Shown one piece after another: positions 38,704 through 47,450 of a stretch of DNA of 64,000 bases (the stretch's first letter is position 1; every line of letters starts with the position of its first letter). Position numbers and translations under genes: made by a program. The stretch is taken from the NCBI RefSeq assembly GCF_006438825.1, contig NZ_RCZP01000016.1, positions 1 through 64,000 on the forward strand, in the 5' to 3' direction. The stretch comes from Muricoccus nepalensis. GTDB taxonomy: Bacteria > Pseudomonadota > Alphaproteobacteria > Acetobacterales > Acetobacteraceae. Under the pieces are notes generated by a model. The model was not told the origin of the DNA. It saw only the letters and a program-made list of their open reading frames with translations, and did no database searches.

Positions 38704-40644
38704 CTAGCCCTCGGCCATCGCCCGCGGGGAGGCGGGCTCCGCCGGCGCCGCCGCGGCCGAGAGGCAGGCGAGGGCGTCGCGCAGCGACCGGGCCTCGCAG
38801 CCCCGCCCGTTCTCCTCGCGCAGCGCCGCGAGGACCGGGCTGTCCCGCTCCGCGCCCCAGACGCCGGCGACGAGAAGCGCGTCCGGGAAACGCCGGCGCA
38901 GGCGGCGCATGGCGTAGCGCGCGCTGGCCGCGCCGCTGCCCCCCTCCAGCGCCGAGAGAACGACGGCCCGCACGCCCGCGGGCGTGGCGGCGGCGTCGCG
39001 CAGCGCCTCGGCCGGCAGGGCCGTGGCGCCGTAGCCGGCCAGGTTGAGCACCTGGGCGAGCATGGTGGTGGCCTGCTCGTCCAGCCGGCCGCGCCCGGCG
39101 ACGCAGAGCACCGTGCCCGGTGCGCCCCATTCGGGCGGGGGCGGCGGGGGCGGCTCCTGGGCGCCGGCGGCCTCGTTCGGGTCGCGGTCCACCGGGCCGT
39201 CGGCCTCCAGCGCCGGGGGCTCGGCGTCCTCGTGCTCCGACAGGTCGTCCAGCAGCCCGTCCACCCGCGCCCGCAGCACGTCGAGGCGGGTGCGGTCGAG
39301 CGCGCCGCGCGTCGCGTCCCCCTGGGCGAGGGAGAGGCCGGGCAGGGCGACCTCGTCGTAATACCCAAGCAGCGGCAGGGTGCGGAGCTGGAGCTCCGCC
39401 TGCTCGGCCAGCCCGTCGCCGTCCCCGGCCAGGGCGCGCTGGTAGAAGGCCTCCGAGGGCTCGAGCGCGGCGCGGTCGCCGAGCAGCACGTCGAGGAACT
39501 CCAGCCGGTCCACGTGGCGGCCGAGCACCACCAGCCCGACCGTCAGCGGGGTCGCCAGCAGGAGGCCGATCGGCCCCCAGAGCCAGGCCCAGAAGGCGGT
39601 CGCCAGCAGCACCGCGACGGGCGAGAGGCCGGTGGAGTGGCCGTAGACCATCGGCTCCACCGCCTGGGCCATCACCGGCTCGGCCACCGCGAAGAGGACG
39701 ATGACCCAGATGAGCATCGTCCAGCCCGGGTCGACCGCGATGGCGAGGAGGAGGGGGAAGGCCGCCGCGATGAAGCCGCCGATGAAGGGCACGAAGCGCA
39801 TCAGCCCCGCGATGAAGCCCCAGAGAAGCGGGTTGGGGACGCCGATGGCCCAGAGGCCGGCCGAGATGGCGACCCCGAAGACGGCGTTCAGCGCGGTCTG
39901 GGCGAGGAAGTAGCGCGACAGGCGCGAGGCGGCCTCGTTGAGGGCGGCCGTGGTGCGCTGGAGGTCGCGCGAGCCCATCAGCTTGATGAGCCGGTCCCGC
40001 AGGTCCTCCCGGTAGAGAAGGAGGAAGACGACGAAGACGATGACGATGCCGGTGGTGGCCACCGGGCCCAGCAGCGGCCCGACCACCCGCTGCACGACCG
40101 TGAGGAGGCCCGGCGCCGGCTCGCGCACCTCCACCGGCAGGGGCGGCGGGCCGGCCTGCGGGGCGGTGGAGGGGGCGCCCGTCCCGCCCTTGCCCGAGAG
40201 CCCCTCGCCGAGCGAGCGGAGCAGCTCCGAGGCGTGGCCGAGCGGGCCCTGGTCGCCCATCAGCCCCGTCAGCTTCTGCGAGACCGTGGCTTGGTAGAAG
40301 GGAAGGTCCCGGGCCAGCTCGGCGAGCTGGCGGCCCATGAGGGCGCCGATGCCCGAGATGACCGCGACCGCGAGGAGGACGCCGAGCATCTCCGAGGCGA
40401 CGCGGGGCACGCCGACCCGGCGGATGGCCCGCACCACCGGGGCGAGGACGAAGGCCAGCAGGACCGCGAGCGCCAGGGGCACCAGCAGCTCGCGCGTGGC
40501 GTAGAGCACGGCGACCAGGGCGATGCCGGCGTAGAAGACGCCCGGCCCCCCGGCGGGGACCCCGGCCGCGGCCACCTCCCCCGAGAGGCTCGGGCGGGGA
40601 GCGAGGGAAATCCGGGGCGGGCGGGGTCCGACAGAATCCGGCAT
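38704..40644 (-). CDS. AI-2E/PerM family transporter with C-terminal Rossmann-like domain
   Basis: A 646-residue protein. The first part has the eight-segment PerM/AI-2E permease pattern (GVFYAGIALVAVLYATRELLVPLALAVLLAFVLAPV, GFIAGLMRFVPFIGGFIAAAFPL split over the pore region, WAWLWGPIGLLLATPL). After an acidic linker rich in Glu and Pro, residues about 520-635 (TVLCVAGRGRLDEQATTMLA) form a small alpha/beta domain like the cobalamin-binding fold, though no cobalamin-binding His motif is seen. GTGGAG lies before ATG 40644. Export of autoinducer-2 is only one role of this family. Confidence 0.88.
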   Translation of the reverse strand: MPDSVGPRPPRISLAPRPSLSGEVAAAGVPAGGPGVFYAGIALVAVLYATRELLVPLALAVLLAFVLAPVVRAIRRVGVPRVASEMLGVLLAVAVISGIGALMGRQLAELARDLPFYQATVSQKLTGLMGDQGPLGHASELLRSLGEGLSGKGGTGAPSTAPQAGPPPLPVEVREPAPGLLTVVQRVVGPLLGPVATTGIVIVFVVFLLLYREDLRDRLIKLMGSRDLQRTTAALNEAASRLSRYFLAQTALNAVFGVAISAGLWAIGVPNPLLWGFIAGLMRFVPFIGGFIAAAFPLLLAIAVDPGWTMLIWVIVLFAVAEPVMAQAVEPMVYGHSTGLSPVAVLLATAFWAWLWGPIGLLLATPLTVGLVVLGRHVDRLEFLDVLLGDRAALEPSEAFYQRALAGDGDGLAEQAELQLRTLPLLGYYDEVALPGLSLAQGDATRGALDRTRLDVLRARVDGLLDDLSEHEDAEPPALEADGPVDRDPNEAAGAQEPPPPPPPEWGAPGTVLCVAGRGRLDEQATTMLAQVLNLAGYGATALPAEALRDAAATPAGVRAVVLSALEGGSGAASARYAMRRLRRRFPDALLVAGVWGAERDSPVLAALREENGRGCEARSLRDALACLSAAAAPAEPASPRAMAEG

Positions 40645-40826
40645 GGTCTCCACAGGAGCGGTTGCCGTAACGGAACGCCGGCCGGGGCCCATTGTTCCAG
40701 GGGCTTGTGCCCCCGTGGCCGCGGGCCGGCAGGCCGGCGCTGGCCGGATGGGCGGGGCGGCCCTATCTTGGGGGGCGAAGCACCCGGCGGCTCCCCGGGG
40801 GCGGTCCCACCACACGTCAGGTCCCG

Positions 40827-41048
40827 ATGCGCGATCCCAACTTCACCGGCTACGCCCCCAACCGTGTTCCCGGCGTGACCGCCGAGGAGGTGATCGAGGT
40901 GTTCTCCCGCCACGTCCCCTGCGACGGCGGCGGCACCCTCGGCCATCCCCTGATCTGGATGCGGCTCGAGGGGGAGGAGATCACCTGCCCCTACTGCTCG
41001 CGCACCTTCCACCTCGCGCCCGGCGCGGGGGATGACGGCCATCACTGA
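40827..41048 (+). CDS. zf-CHCC (NDUFS6-like) zinc-finger protein
   Basis: A 73-residue protein with Cys32, His40, Cys54 and Cys57, the CHCC zinc site of the NDUFS6-like family (PCDGGG, LGHP, ITCPYC). Mitochondrial relatives are complex I subunits; the bacterial form is small and often next to unrelated genes. The polA start lies inside its last 17 bases, in a different frame. Confidence 0.87.
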   Translation: MRDPNFTGYAPNRVPGVTAEEVIEVFSRHVPCDGGGTLGHPLIWMRLEGEEITCPYCSRTFHLAPGAGDDGHH

Positions 41049-43887
41049 TCCCGTGGGCACCGCGAGCGCCGACGAGGCGGCCGACAAGGCACCGGTGGCC
41101 GACCCCATCGTGGCGGAGGTGGACCCGTCGCGGCACCTCATCCTCGTGGACGGCTCCGGCTACATCTTCCGCGCCTTCCACGCCCTGCCGCCGATGACCA
41201 ACCCGGCGGGGGTGCCGGTGAACGCCGTCTTCGGCTTTACGCAGATGCTGGCGAACTTCCTCTCCAAGCACGCGGGAAGCCACATCGCGGTCGTCTTCGA
41301 CGCCTCGCGCTCCACCTTCCGGAACGAGCTCTACCCCGCCTACAAGGCGCAGCGCCCGGAGGCGCCGCCGGAGCTCGCCCCGCAGTTCGGCCTCATCCGC
41401 GAGGCGACGGACGCCTTCTGCGTCGCCCGCGTGGAGCTCGACGGCTTCGAGGCGGACGACCTCATCGCGACCTACGCGACCGCCTTCGCGAAGGAGGGCG
41501 GGCAGGTCACGATCGTCTCCTCCGACAAGGACATGATGCAGCTGGTGGGCGGCGGCATCCGCATGCTCGACCCCATCAAGCAGAAGCCGATCCACGCCGC
41601 CGAGGTCGTGGAGAAGTTCGGCGTGATGCCGGAGAAGGTGGTGGAGGTGCAGGCGCTGGCCGGCGACTCCACCGACAACATCCCGGGCGTGCCGGGCATC
41701 GGCATCAAGACGGCCGCGCAGCTCATCGAGACCTACGGCGACGTGGAGACGCTTCTCTCGCGCCTGTCCGAGATCAAGCAGCCCAAGCGGCGCCAGGCGC
41801 TGGAGGAGAACGCGGAGAAGGCCCGCATCTCCCGCAAGCTGGTGGAGCTCGACCGCAACGCCCCGCTGCCGCTGCCGATGGAGGGTCTGGCGACCCGGGC
41901 GCCGGAGCCGGGCAAGCTGATGGCCTTCCTCAAGCTGCAGGGCTTCCGCAGCGTGCAGCACCGCCTCGGGCTGGACGCGAGCGGGGAGGTGCCGGTCTCG
42001 CGCCCCGCCGGGCCCGCGCCCGCGCCGGTCGCCCTCACCCTGCCGGCGGAGGGCGCGCCCTTCGGCCCCTACGAGACGATCACCACCATCGACGCCCTGC
42101 ACGCCTTCGCCGAGGCCGCGCGCACGGCCGGGGTGATGGCGCTCGACACCGAGACCACGGGGCTCGACGCGCTCAACGCCTCCCTCGTCGGCGTCTGCCT
42201 GGCGGTGGCCCCCGGGCGCGCCGCCTACCTGCCGCTGCGCCACGAGGGAACGGACATGCTCTCCCCCGCGCCGGAGCAGCTGCCCTTCGACGCCGCGATG
42301 GACGTGCTGCGCCCGCTGCTGGCGGACCCCTCCGTGCTGAAGGTGCTGCACAACGCGAAATACGACCTCGAGGTGCTGAACCGGGAGGCGAACGGGGGGC
42401 TGGAGGTGTCGCCGGTCGACGACACGATGATGATCTCCTACTCGCTCGACGCCGGGCGGCACGGGCACGGGATGGACGAGCTGGCGCGCCGCCACCTGTC
42501 GCACCAGCCCATCACCTACGACGAGGTGACGGGCACGGGGCGCGGCCGCAAGCCCTTCGCCCAGGTGCCGCTCGACGAGGCCACGCGCTACGCGGCCGAG
42601 GACGCGGACGTGACGCTGCGCCTGTGGCACGCGCTGCGCCCGAAGCTGCGGGAGGAGAAGGCGCTGGCCCTCTACGAGGAGGTCGAGCGCCGGATGATCA
42701 CCGTGCTGCGCGACATGGAGATGGCCGGCGTGAAGGTGGACGGCCCCGCGCTGAAGCAGGCCGGCGCCGAGTTCACCGAGCGCATGGCGGCGCTGGAGGC
42801 GGAGATCCACGAGATTGCCGGCCGCCCCTTCGCGGTGGGCTCGCCCAAGCAGCTCGGCGAGATCCTCTTCGGCGAGATGGGGCTCTCGGGCGGGCGCAAG
42901 GGCAAGTCCGGCGCCTATTCCACCGACGCCGCGACGCTCGAGGAGCTGGCGGCCTCCACCGGCCACCCGCTGCCGCGCAAGGTGCTCGACTGGCGGCAGC
43001 TCTCGAAGCTGAACTCGACCTATGTCGAGGGCCTGCAGGCGCAGCTGGCCGCCGACGGGCGCGTGCACACCGACTTCTCGATGGCGATCACGAGCACGGG
43101 GCGGCTCTCCTCCACCGAGCCGAACCTGCAGAACATCCCCATCCGCTCTCAGGAGGGCGCGCGCATCCGCCGCGCCTTCGTGGCCGAGCCGGGGCACCTG
43201 CTGCTGGCCGCGGACTACTCGCAGATCGAGCTGCGGCTGCTCGCCCACGTGGCCGAGGTGCCCTCGCTGCGGGAGGCCTTCGCGACGGGGCAGGACATCC
43301 ACTCGCGCACGGCGTCGGACATCTACGGCATCCCGCCGGACAAGGTGGACCGCGAGGCCCGGCGCCGCGCCAAGACGATCAACTTCGGCATCATCTACGG
43401 CATGTCCGCCTTCGGCCTGGCCGGCCGGCTCGGCATCGGCGCCGGCGAGGCACGAGGCATCATCGACGCCTACTTCGCGCAGTACCCGGGCATCCGCGAC
43501 GCGATGGAGCGCTTCAAGGAGGACGCCCGCACCAACGGCTACGTGCTGACGCCCTTCGGCCGGAAGCTCTGGATCCCCGAGATCGGCGCGCGCGACCAGG
43601 GGCGGCGGGGCAACGCCGAGCGCGCCGCGATCAACGCGCCCTTCCAGGGGGGCGCGGCCGAGATCATCAAGCGCGCCATGGTGCGGCTCCCGAAGGCGCT
43701 CCGCGAGGCGAGGCTCCGCGCGCGGATGCTCCTCCAGGTGCACGACGAGCTCCTGTTCGAGGTGCCCGAGGACGAGGTGGAGGCGACGAAGCCGGTGGTG
43801 CAGGCGGTGATGGAGGGCGTCGCGACCCTTCGCGTGCCGCTGGCGGTCGAGATCGGCACGGGGCACTCCTGGGCGGAGGCCCACTAG
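41032..43887 (+). CDS. polA: DNA polymerase I
   Basis: A 951-residue enzyme with three domains: 5'-3' exonuclease (about 30-310, DGSGYIFRAFHALPPM and VVFDASRSTFRNELY), a 3'-5' proofreading domain with DTETTGLD, LHNAKYDLEVL and YAAEDADVT intact, and the polymerase with motif A DYSQIELR (Asp728), motif B RRRAKTINFGIIYG and motif C VHDEL (Asp905). All catalytic acids are present, so it should both polymerise and proofread. A leader of about 30 residues precedes the usual N-terminus. It overlaps the zinc-finger gene by 17 bases. Confidence 0.97.
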   Translation: MTAITDPVGTASADEAADKAPVADPIVAEVDPSRHLILVDGSGYIFRAFHALPPMTNPAGVPVNAVFGFTQMLANFLSKHAGSHIAVVFDASRSTFRNELYPAYKAQRPEAPPELAPQFGLIREATDAFCVARVELDGFEADDLIATYATAFAKEGGQVTIVSSDKDMMQLVGGGIRMLDPIKQKPIHAAEVVEKFGVMPEKVVEVQALAGDSTDNIPGVPGIGIKTAAQLIETYGDVETLLSRLSEIKQPKRRQALEENAEKARISRKLVELDRNAPLPLPMEGLATRAPEPGKLMAFLKLQGFRSVQHRLGLDASGEVPVSRPAGPAPAPVALTLPAEGAPFGPYETITTIDALHAFAEAARTAGVMALDTETTGLDALNASLVGVCLAVAPGRAAYLPLRHEGTDMLSPAPEQLPFDAAMDVLRPLLADPSVLKVLHNAKYDLEVLNREANGGLEVSPVDDTMMISYSLDAGRHGHGMDELARRHLSHQPITYDEVTGTGRGRKPFAQVPLDEATRYAAEDADVTLRLWHALRPKLREEKALALYEEVERRMITVLRDMEMAGVKVDGPALKQAGAEFTERMAALEAEIHEIAGRPFAVGSPKQLGEILFGEMGLSGGRKGKSGAYSTDAATLEELAASTGHPLPRKVLDWRQLSKLNSTYVEGLQAQLAADGRVHTDFSMAITSTGRLSSTEPNLQNIPIRSQEGARIRRAFVAEPGHLLLAADYSQIELRLLAHVAEVPSLREAFATGQDIHSRTASDIYGIPPDKVDREARRRAKTINFGIIYGMSAFGLAGRLGIGAGEARGIIDAYFAQYPGIRDAMERFKEDARTNGYVLTPFGRKLWIPEIGARDQGRRGNAERAAINAPFQGGAAEIIKRAMVRLPKALREARLRARMLLQVHDELLFEVPEDEVEATKPVVQAVMEGVATLRVPLAVEIGTGHSWAEAH

Positions 43888-43895
43888 GGCCCTAG
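43884..43895. repeat. Palindrome holding the stops of two convergent genes
   Basis: CTAGGGCCCTAG is perfectly self-complementary. The polA stop and the stop of the convergent secreted protein are its two ends, so the genes end four bases apart inside one dyad. It is too short to be a strong terminator on its own. Confidence 0.75.
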
Positions 43896-44266
43896 CCGGC
43901 GGCGCGGCGGCGTCCGGCGGGGGCGGGGGCCGCGGCGGGCTGCACGGCCGCGGGCTCCAGCACCACCGTCGGCGAGGCGCAGACGTCGTGCCCGGCCGCC
44001 ACCGCTTCCTTCCCGTCGGCGAGGCGCACGCGGAGGTCCAGCCGGCAGGGGGAGCCGGCCTTCCGCCGCAAGGTCTTCTCCGCGCCGCTCGCGACCGGCT
44101 GGCGCAGCCGGTTCCGGCCGCGTGCGGCCGATCCCGCCTCGGTGGAGAGAAGGCTGACGGCGTCCTGCCCGGTCCGGTTCACCAGGCGCCAGCTGCTGGC
44201 GGGGGATTGTGCCAGCGCTGGCGCCGCGAGCGCGGAGAGGAGGAGGGCGAGGGCAAGACGGCGCAT
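43892..44266 (-). CDS. Small secreted protein with the NRTGQ domain, unknown function
   Basis: A 124-residue protein with a signal peptide (MRRLALALLLSALAAPALAQ, cleavage after residue 20). Residues 26-108 align without gaps to residues 38-120 of the serine protease encoded at 46169-47224: shared are VNRTGQ, CR-DLR, LADG-EAV and the second Cys, with about 36 identical of 83 by eye. The two cysteines (74 and 96) have the same spacing in both and may form a disulfide. The tail is Ala/Pro/Arg-rich. No known family was recognised. Divergent from leuC. Confidence 0.78.
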   Translation of the reverse strand: MRRLALALLLSALAAPALAQSPASSWRLVNRTGQDAVSLLSTEAGSAARGRNRLRQPVASGAEKTLRRKAGSPCRLDLRVRLADGKEAVAAGHDVCASPTVVLEPAAVQPAAAPAPAGRRRAAG

Positions 44267-44384
44267 CACCGGATTGTGAGCCCTTCCCGCCGCGCCTGGG
44301 AAGCCGATTCGGAAGCGCCCCCCCGGTGGACGCGGGCGGGCGCCGCGCCCAGTCTCGACCGATCCGGGAAGGGAGGAGCCCCAC

Positions 44385-45653
44385 GTGGCGGGCCTGACGA
44401 TCACCGAGCGCATCCTCGCGAGCCACGCCGTGGAGGGCGAGATCCGCCCCGGCACCATCGCGACCATCCGGCCCGACGTGGTGCTGCTGAACGACGTCTC
44501 CGGCCCCCTCGCCTACGCCCAGTTCGAGGCGATTGGTGCGCCGCGCGTCTTCGACCCCGAGCGCGTGGTGCTGGTGGACGACCACTTCGCCCCCGCCAAG
44601 GACGTGGAGAGCGCCAACGCGCTGCGCCGCAACCGGTCCTTCGCGGCGGCCCAGGGCATCCGCCACCACTACGGCCCGGGCGAGGGCGGGATCGAGCACA
44701 CGCTGCTGGCGGAGCTCGGGCTGGTCGGCCACGGGAGCATCGTCTTCGGCGCGGACAGCCACACCTGCACGGCCGGCGCCTTCAACGCGCTCGGCATCGG
44801 CTTCGGTTCCACCGACCTCGCGGGCGCGCTGGCGGCGGGGCGGCTGTGGATGCGCGTGCCCGAGAGCATCCGGGTGGAGCTCTCCGGCGGCAAGCCGCCC
44901 TTCGTCACGGGCAAGGACATCGTGCTGGAGCTCATCCGGCGGATCGGCTCGGACGGGGCGATGGACGCCTCGATCGAGTTCGGCGGCCCCGCCCTGGCCG
45001 GGCTCGGCATGGACGAGCGCATGGCGGTGGCGAACATGGCCGTCGAGGCCGGGGCCGATGCCTGCGTCTTCGAGGGCGACGCCGCCTCGGCCGCCGACAT
45101 GGCCGCGCGCGGCATGGCGCCGCGGCCGGCGGTCATGGCGGAGGAGGGCGCGCGCTACCGGGCGCGCCTCGCCGTCGACGTCGCGTCCCTTACGCCCCTC
45201 GTCGCCGCGCCCCCCTCCCCGGCCAACGGCACGGCGGTCGGGGAGCTGCGCGGCACGCGGGTGGACCAGGTCTATATCGGCAACTGCTCCAACGGCACGC
45301 TGACGGACCTCCGCCAGGCCGCGGAGATGCTGCGCGGGCGCAAGGTCGCGCGCGGGGTGCGGCTGGTGGTGGTGCCGGCCACCCAGCGGATCTGGCGCGC
45401 CGCCCTGGCCGAGGGGCTGCTCGGCACCCTTGCCGAGGCGGGCGCGGCTATCGGCCCCTCCACCTGCGGCGCCTGCTTCGGCGGGCACATGGGCATCCTC
45501 GCGGCCGGGGAGACGGCGGTGGCGACCACCAACCGCAACTTCCGCGGCCGCATGGGCGACCCGGAGGCGCGCGTCTTCCTCGCCAACGCCTGGGTGGCCG
45601 CCGCCGCGGCCGTCGCGGGCGAGATCATCCACCCCGCCGAGCTCGCGGGCTGA
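44385..45653 (+). CDS. leuC: 3-Isopropylmalate dehydratase/homoaconitase family, large subunit
   Basis: A 422-residue aconitase-superfamily protein of the shorter LeuC2/HacA type. The three iron-sulfur ligands are Cys301 (IGNCSNG), Cys361 and Cys364 (STCGACFGG); FGADSHTCTAGAFNALGIGFGSTD is the substrate-side signature, split over residues 118-141. It pairs with the small subunit 14 bases downstream. Roles in leucine synthesis, or in related dehydrations such as citramalate or dimethylmalate routes, cannot be told apart; no leuB or leuA is nearby. Start GTG has GGGAGGAG upstream. Confidence 0.9.
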   Translation: MAGLTITERILASHAVEGEIRPGTIATIRPDVVLLNDVSGPLAYAQFEAIGAPRVFDPERVVLVDDHFAPAKDVESANALRRNRSFAAAQGIRHHYGPGEGGIEHTLLAELGLVGHGSIVFGADSHTCTAGAFNALGIGFGSTDLAGALAAGRLWMRVPESIRVELSGGKPPFVTGKDIVLELIRRIGSDGAMDASIEFGGPALAGLGMDERMAVANMAVEAGADACVFEGDAASAADMAARGMAPRPAVMAEEGARYRARLAVDVASLTPLVAAPPSPANGTAVGELRGTRVDQVYIGNCSNGTLTDLRQAAEMLRGRKVARGVRLVVVPATQRIWRAALAEGLLGTLAEAGAAIGPSTCGACFGGHMGILAAGETAVATTNRNFRGRMGDPEARVFLANAWVAAAAAVAGEIIHPAELAG

Positions 45654-45667
45654 GAGGGGGAGGCGCC

Positions 45668-46162
45668 ATGCCGATCGAGGGCCTCGTCCACCGCGTGGGG
45701 GACCACGTCGACACGGACGTCATCATCCCCGGCCGCTACCTCACGCTGCGCGACCGCGCGCAGCTCGGCCCCCATTGCCTGGAGGGGCTGGACCCCGGCT
45801 TCGCCGCGCGGGTCGGGCCCGGCGACGTGCTGGTGGCCGGGCGGAACTTCGGCTCGGGCTCCTCGCGCGAGCACGCGATCCTGGCGCTGCAGGGCGCGGG
45901 CATAGCGGCCGTGGTCGCGGCCAGCGTCGCGCGCATCTTCTTCCGCAACGCCATCAACCTGGCCCTGCCGGTGATGGTCTGCCCCGAGGCCGCGGCGGCG
46001 CTGCGGGAGGGGGAGGCGGTGGAGCTCGACCCCGTCTCCGGCCGGATCGCGCAGGGCGGGCGGGAATGGCAGGCCGCGGCGCTGGCGGGAGAGGTCGCGG
46101 CCATCCTCGCGGCCGGCGGCCTCGTGCCCCATTTGCGGGGCGCCCTGGCCGCGGGGCGCTGA
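45668..46162 (+). CDS. leuD: 3-Isopropylmalate dehydratase family, small subunit
   Basis: A 164-residue swivelling-domain protein of the archaeal-type LeuD group: HVDTDVIIPGRYLTL, AGRNFGSGSSREHAILAL and VARIFFRNAINLALPV. It completes the active site of the large subunit encoded just upstream. GAGAGGGGGAGG precedes the ATG. It ends six bases before the stop of the convergent serine protease gene. Confidence 0.92.
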   Translation: MPIEGLVHRVGDHVDTDVIIPGRYLTLRDRAQLGPHCLEGLDPGFAARVGPGDVLVAGRNFGSGSSREHAILALQGAGIAAVVAASVARIFFRNAINLALPVMVCPEAAAALREGEAVELDPVSGRIAQGGREWQAAALAGEVAAILAAGGLVPHLRGALAAGR

Positions 46163-46168
46163 GACCCC

Positions 46169-47224
46169 CTACCCCTCGCAGCGGATGAAGACGGTGGAGC
46201 GGCCGGCGATCTCGCCCACGTCGGCCGTGCTGCGGTCGGTGCCGCCGCTGGTGGCGGCCGTGGGCGAGACGCCGGCCGCGCGCAGGAAGGCCGCCGCGCG
46301 CTCGCCCTTGACCGCGAAGTTGATGTTCTGGGCGATGTCCCCCGTCCGGCCCGCGACGGCCTGGGCGTTCAGCTTCGACACCACGACGCCGACGACGTTG
46401 CCCTGCATGTCCAGCAGCGGCCCGCCGGAATTGCCGGGCTGCACGGGGGCGCTGATCTGGAACTGGTCCTGGTTGTCGCGCAGCCCGGCCAAGCCGTTGA
46501 TCTCGCCGCGGGTGAGCTTGGCGTCGGAGGAGAGCAGCCCGGTCAGCGGGTAGCCATAGGCCACCACCCCCTCGCCGCGCCGCACGGGCGGGCCCTGGCG
46601 GAAGGCGAGGACGGGGCCGGCGAGGCCAGGCACCGTGAGCAGCGCGAGGTCGAGGGTCGCGTCGGTGCGCGCCGGGGGCGTGGCCGCGTGGTTGCGCCCG
46701 TCCGGCCCGCGGACGAGGACGCGGTTGCAGTTGTCGACGACGTGGCGGTTGGTCAGCACGCGCTCGCCCGCGACGAGGAAGCCGGTGCCGGTGGAGGCGC
46801 GGACGCCCGGGCGGGGGATCGCCTCGGGCGGCGTGGGCACGGGCCCGGGGCGCGCGGCCGCCGCGACGGTGGCGGCGTCGAGGGCGATCTCGCGCTCGGC
46901 GCAGATGTCGCGGTTGCGCGAGACCGCCTCGCGCCCGTCGGCGAGGACGAGTCGCAGGTCGAAGCGGCAGCCCGCCTGGGGGTTGGGGCGCAGGCGGTAG
47001 CCGGCCTCGGCGGCCAACGGGCGCGGCAGGAGGTTGTTGCCCCAGTCCGGCCGGCCGCTGCGCACGGCGTTGAGCGTCGTGGCCTCCTGCCCCGTTCGGT
47101 TCACCACGCGGAAGCCCTCCTCGGCGCCGGGCGGGGCGGAGGAGGGGGCCTGGGCCCGCGCGAGGGGGGCCAGCGCGGGGGCGGCCAGGGCGAGGAGGAG
47201 GGCGGCGGCGGGGAGGGGCTTCAT
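46169..47224 (-). CDS. Secreted trypsin-like (S1C) serine protease with NRTGQ domain
   Basis: A 351-residue periplasmic or secreted protein. After a signal peptide (MKPLPAAALLLALAAPALAP) comes an NRTGQ domain at 38-120, also found alone in the product of 43892-44266. The protease domain has the triad His161 (TNRHVVD), Asp192 (TLDLALL) and Ser266 (QPGNSGGP). There is no PDZ domain, unlike DegP. The NRTGQ part may bind a partner or substrate. Convergent with leuD. The longer frame to 47353 would add 43 residues ahead of the signal peptide and is unlikely. Confidence 0.88.
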   Translation of the reverse strand: MKPLPAAALLLALAAPALAPLARAQAPSSAPPGAEEGFRVVNRTGQEATTLNAVRSGRPDWGNNLLPRPLAAEAGYRLRPNPQAGCRFDLRLVLADGREAVSRNRDICAEREIALDAATVAAAARPGPVPTPPEAIPRPGVRASTGTGFLVAGERVLTNRHVVDNCNRVLVRGPDGRNHAATPPARTDATLDLALLTVPGLAGPVLAFRQGPPVRRGEGVVAYGYPLTGLLSSDAKLTRGEINGLAGLRDNQDQFQISAPVQPGNSGGPLLDMQGNVVGVVVSKLNAQAVAGRTGDIAQNINFAVKGERAAAFLRAAGVSPTAATSGGTDRSTADVGEIAGRSTVFIRCEG

Positions 47225-47450
47225 CGTCACGCCGATGTGTGCAACCCGCGGCCCCGCGTCAATCGCCGCCGGGCCAAGCGCCCTTTCGTCACCGATCCGT
47301 CGCTTGCCAGGGGCGGCGCCGGGCGATACCAAGCTAAGCTTCTGATTTAACAATGGAAACAGCGCACATCTCGCGACATGAAGACCTGTTCATGCGTTGG
47401 TGCGCGACGGAGACGACGATGCGCACCGCCAACCGCCCCTTCCGACGCCG

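Noticed and set aside
47304-47332. TTGCCA with TACCAA 17 bases on as promoter of the porin
   Set aside because: The -10 match is poor (three of six) and lies partly in a GC-rich run; not enough to call.
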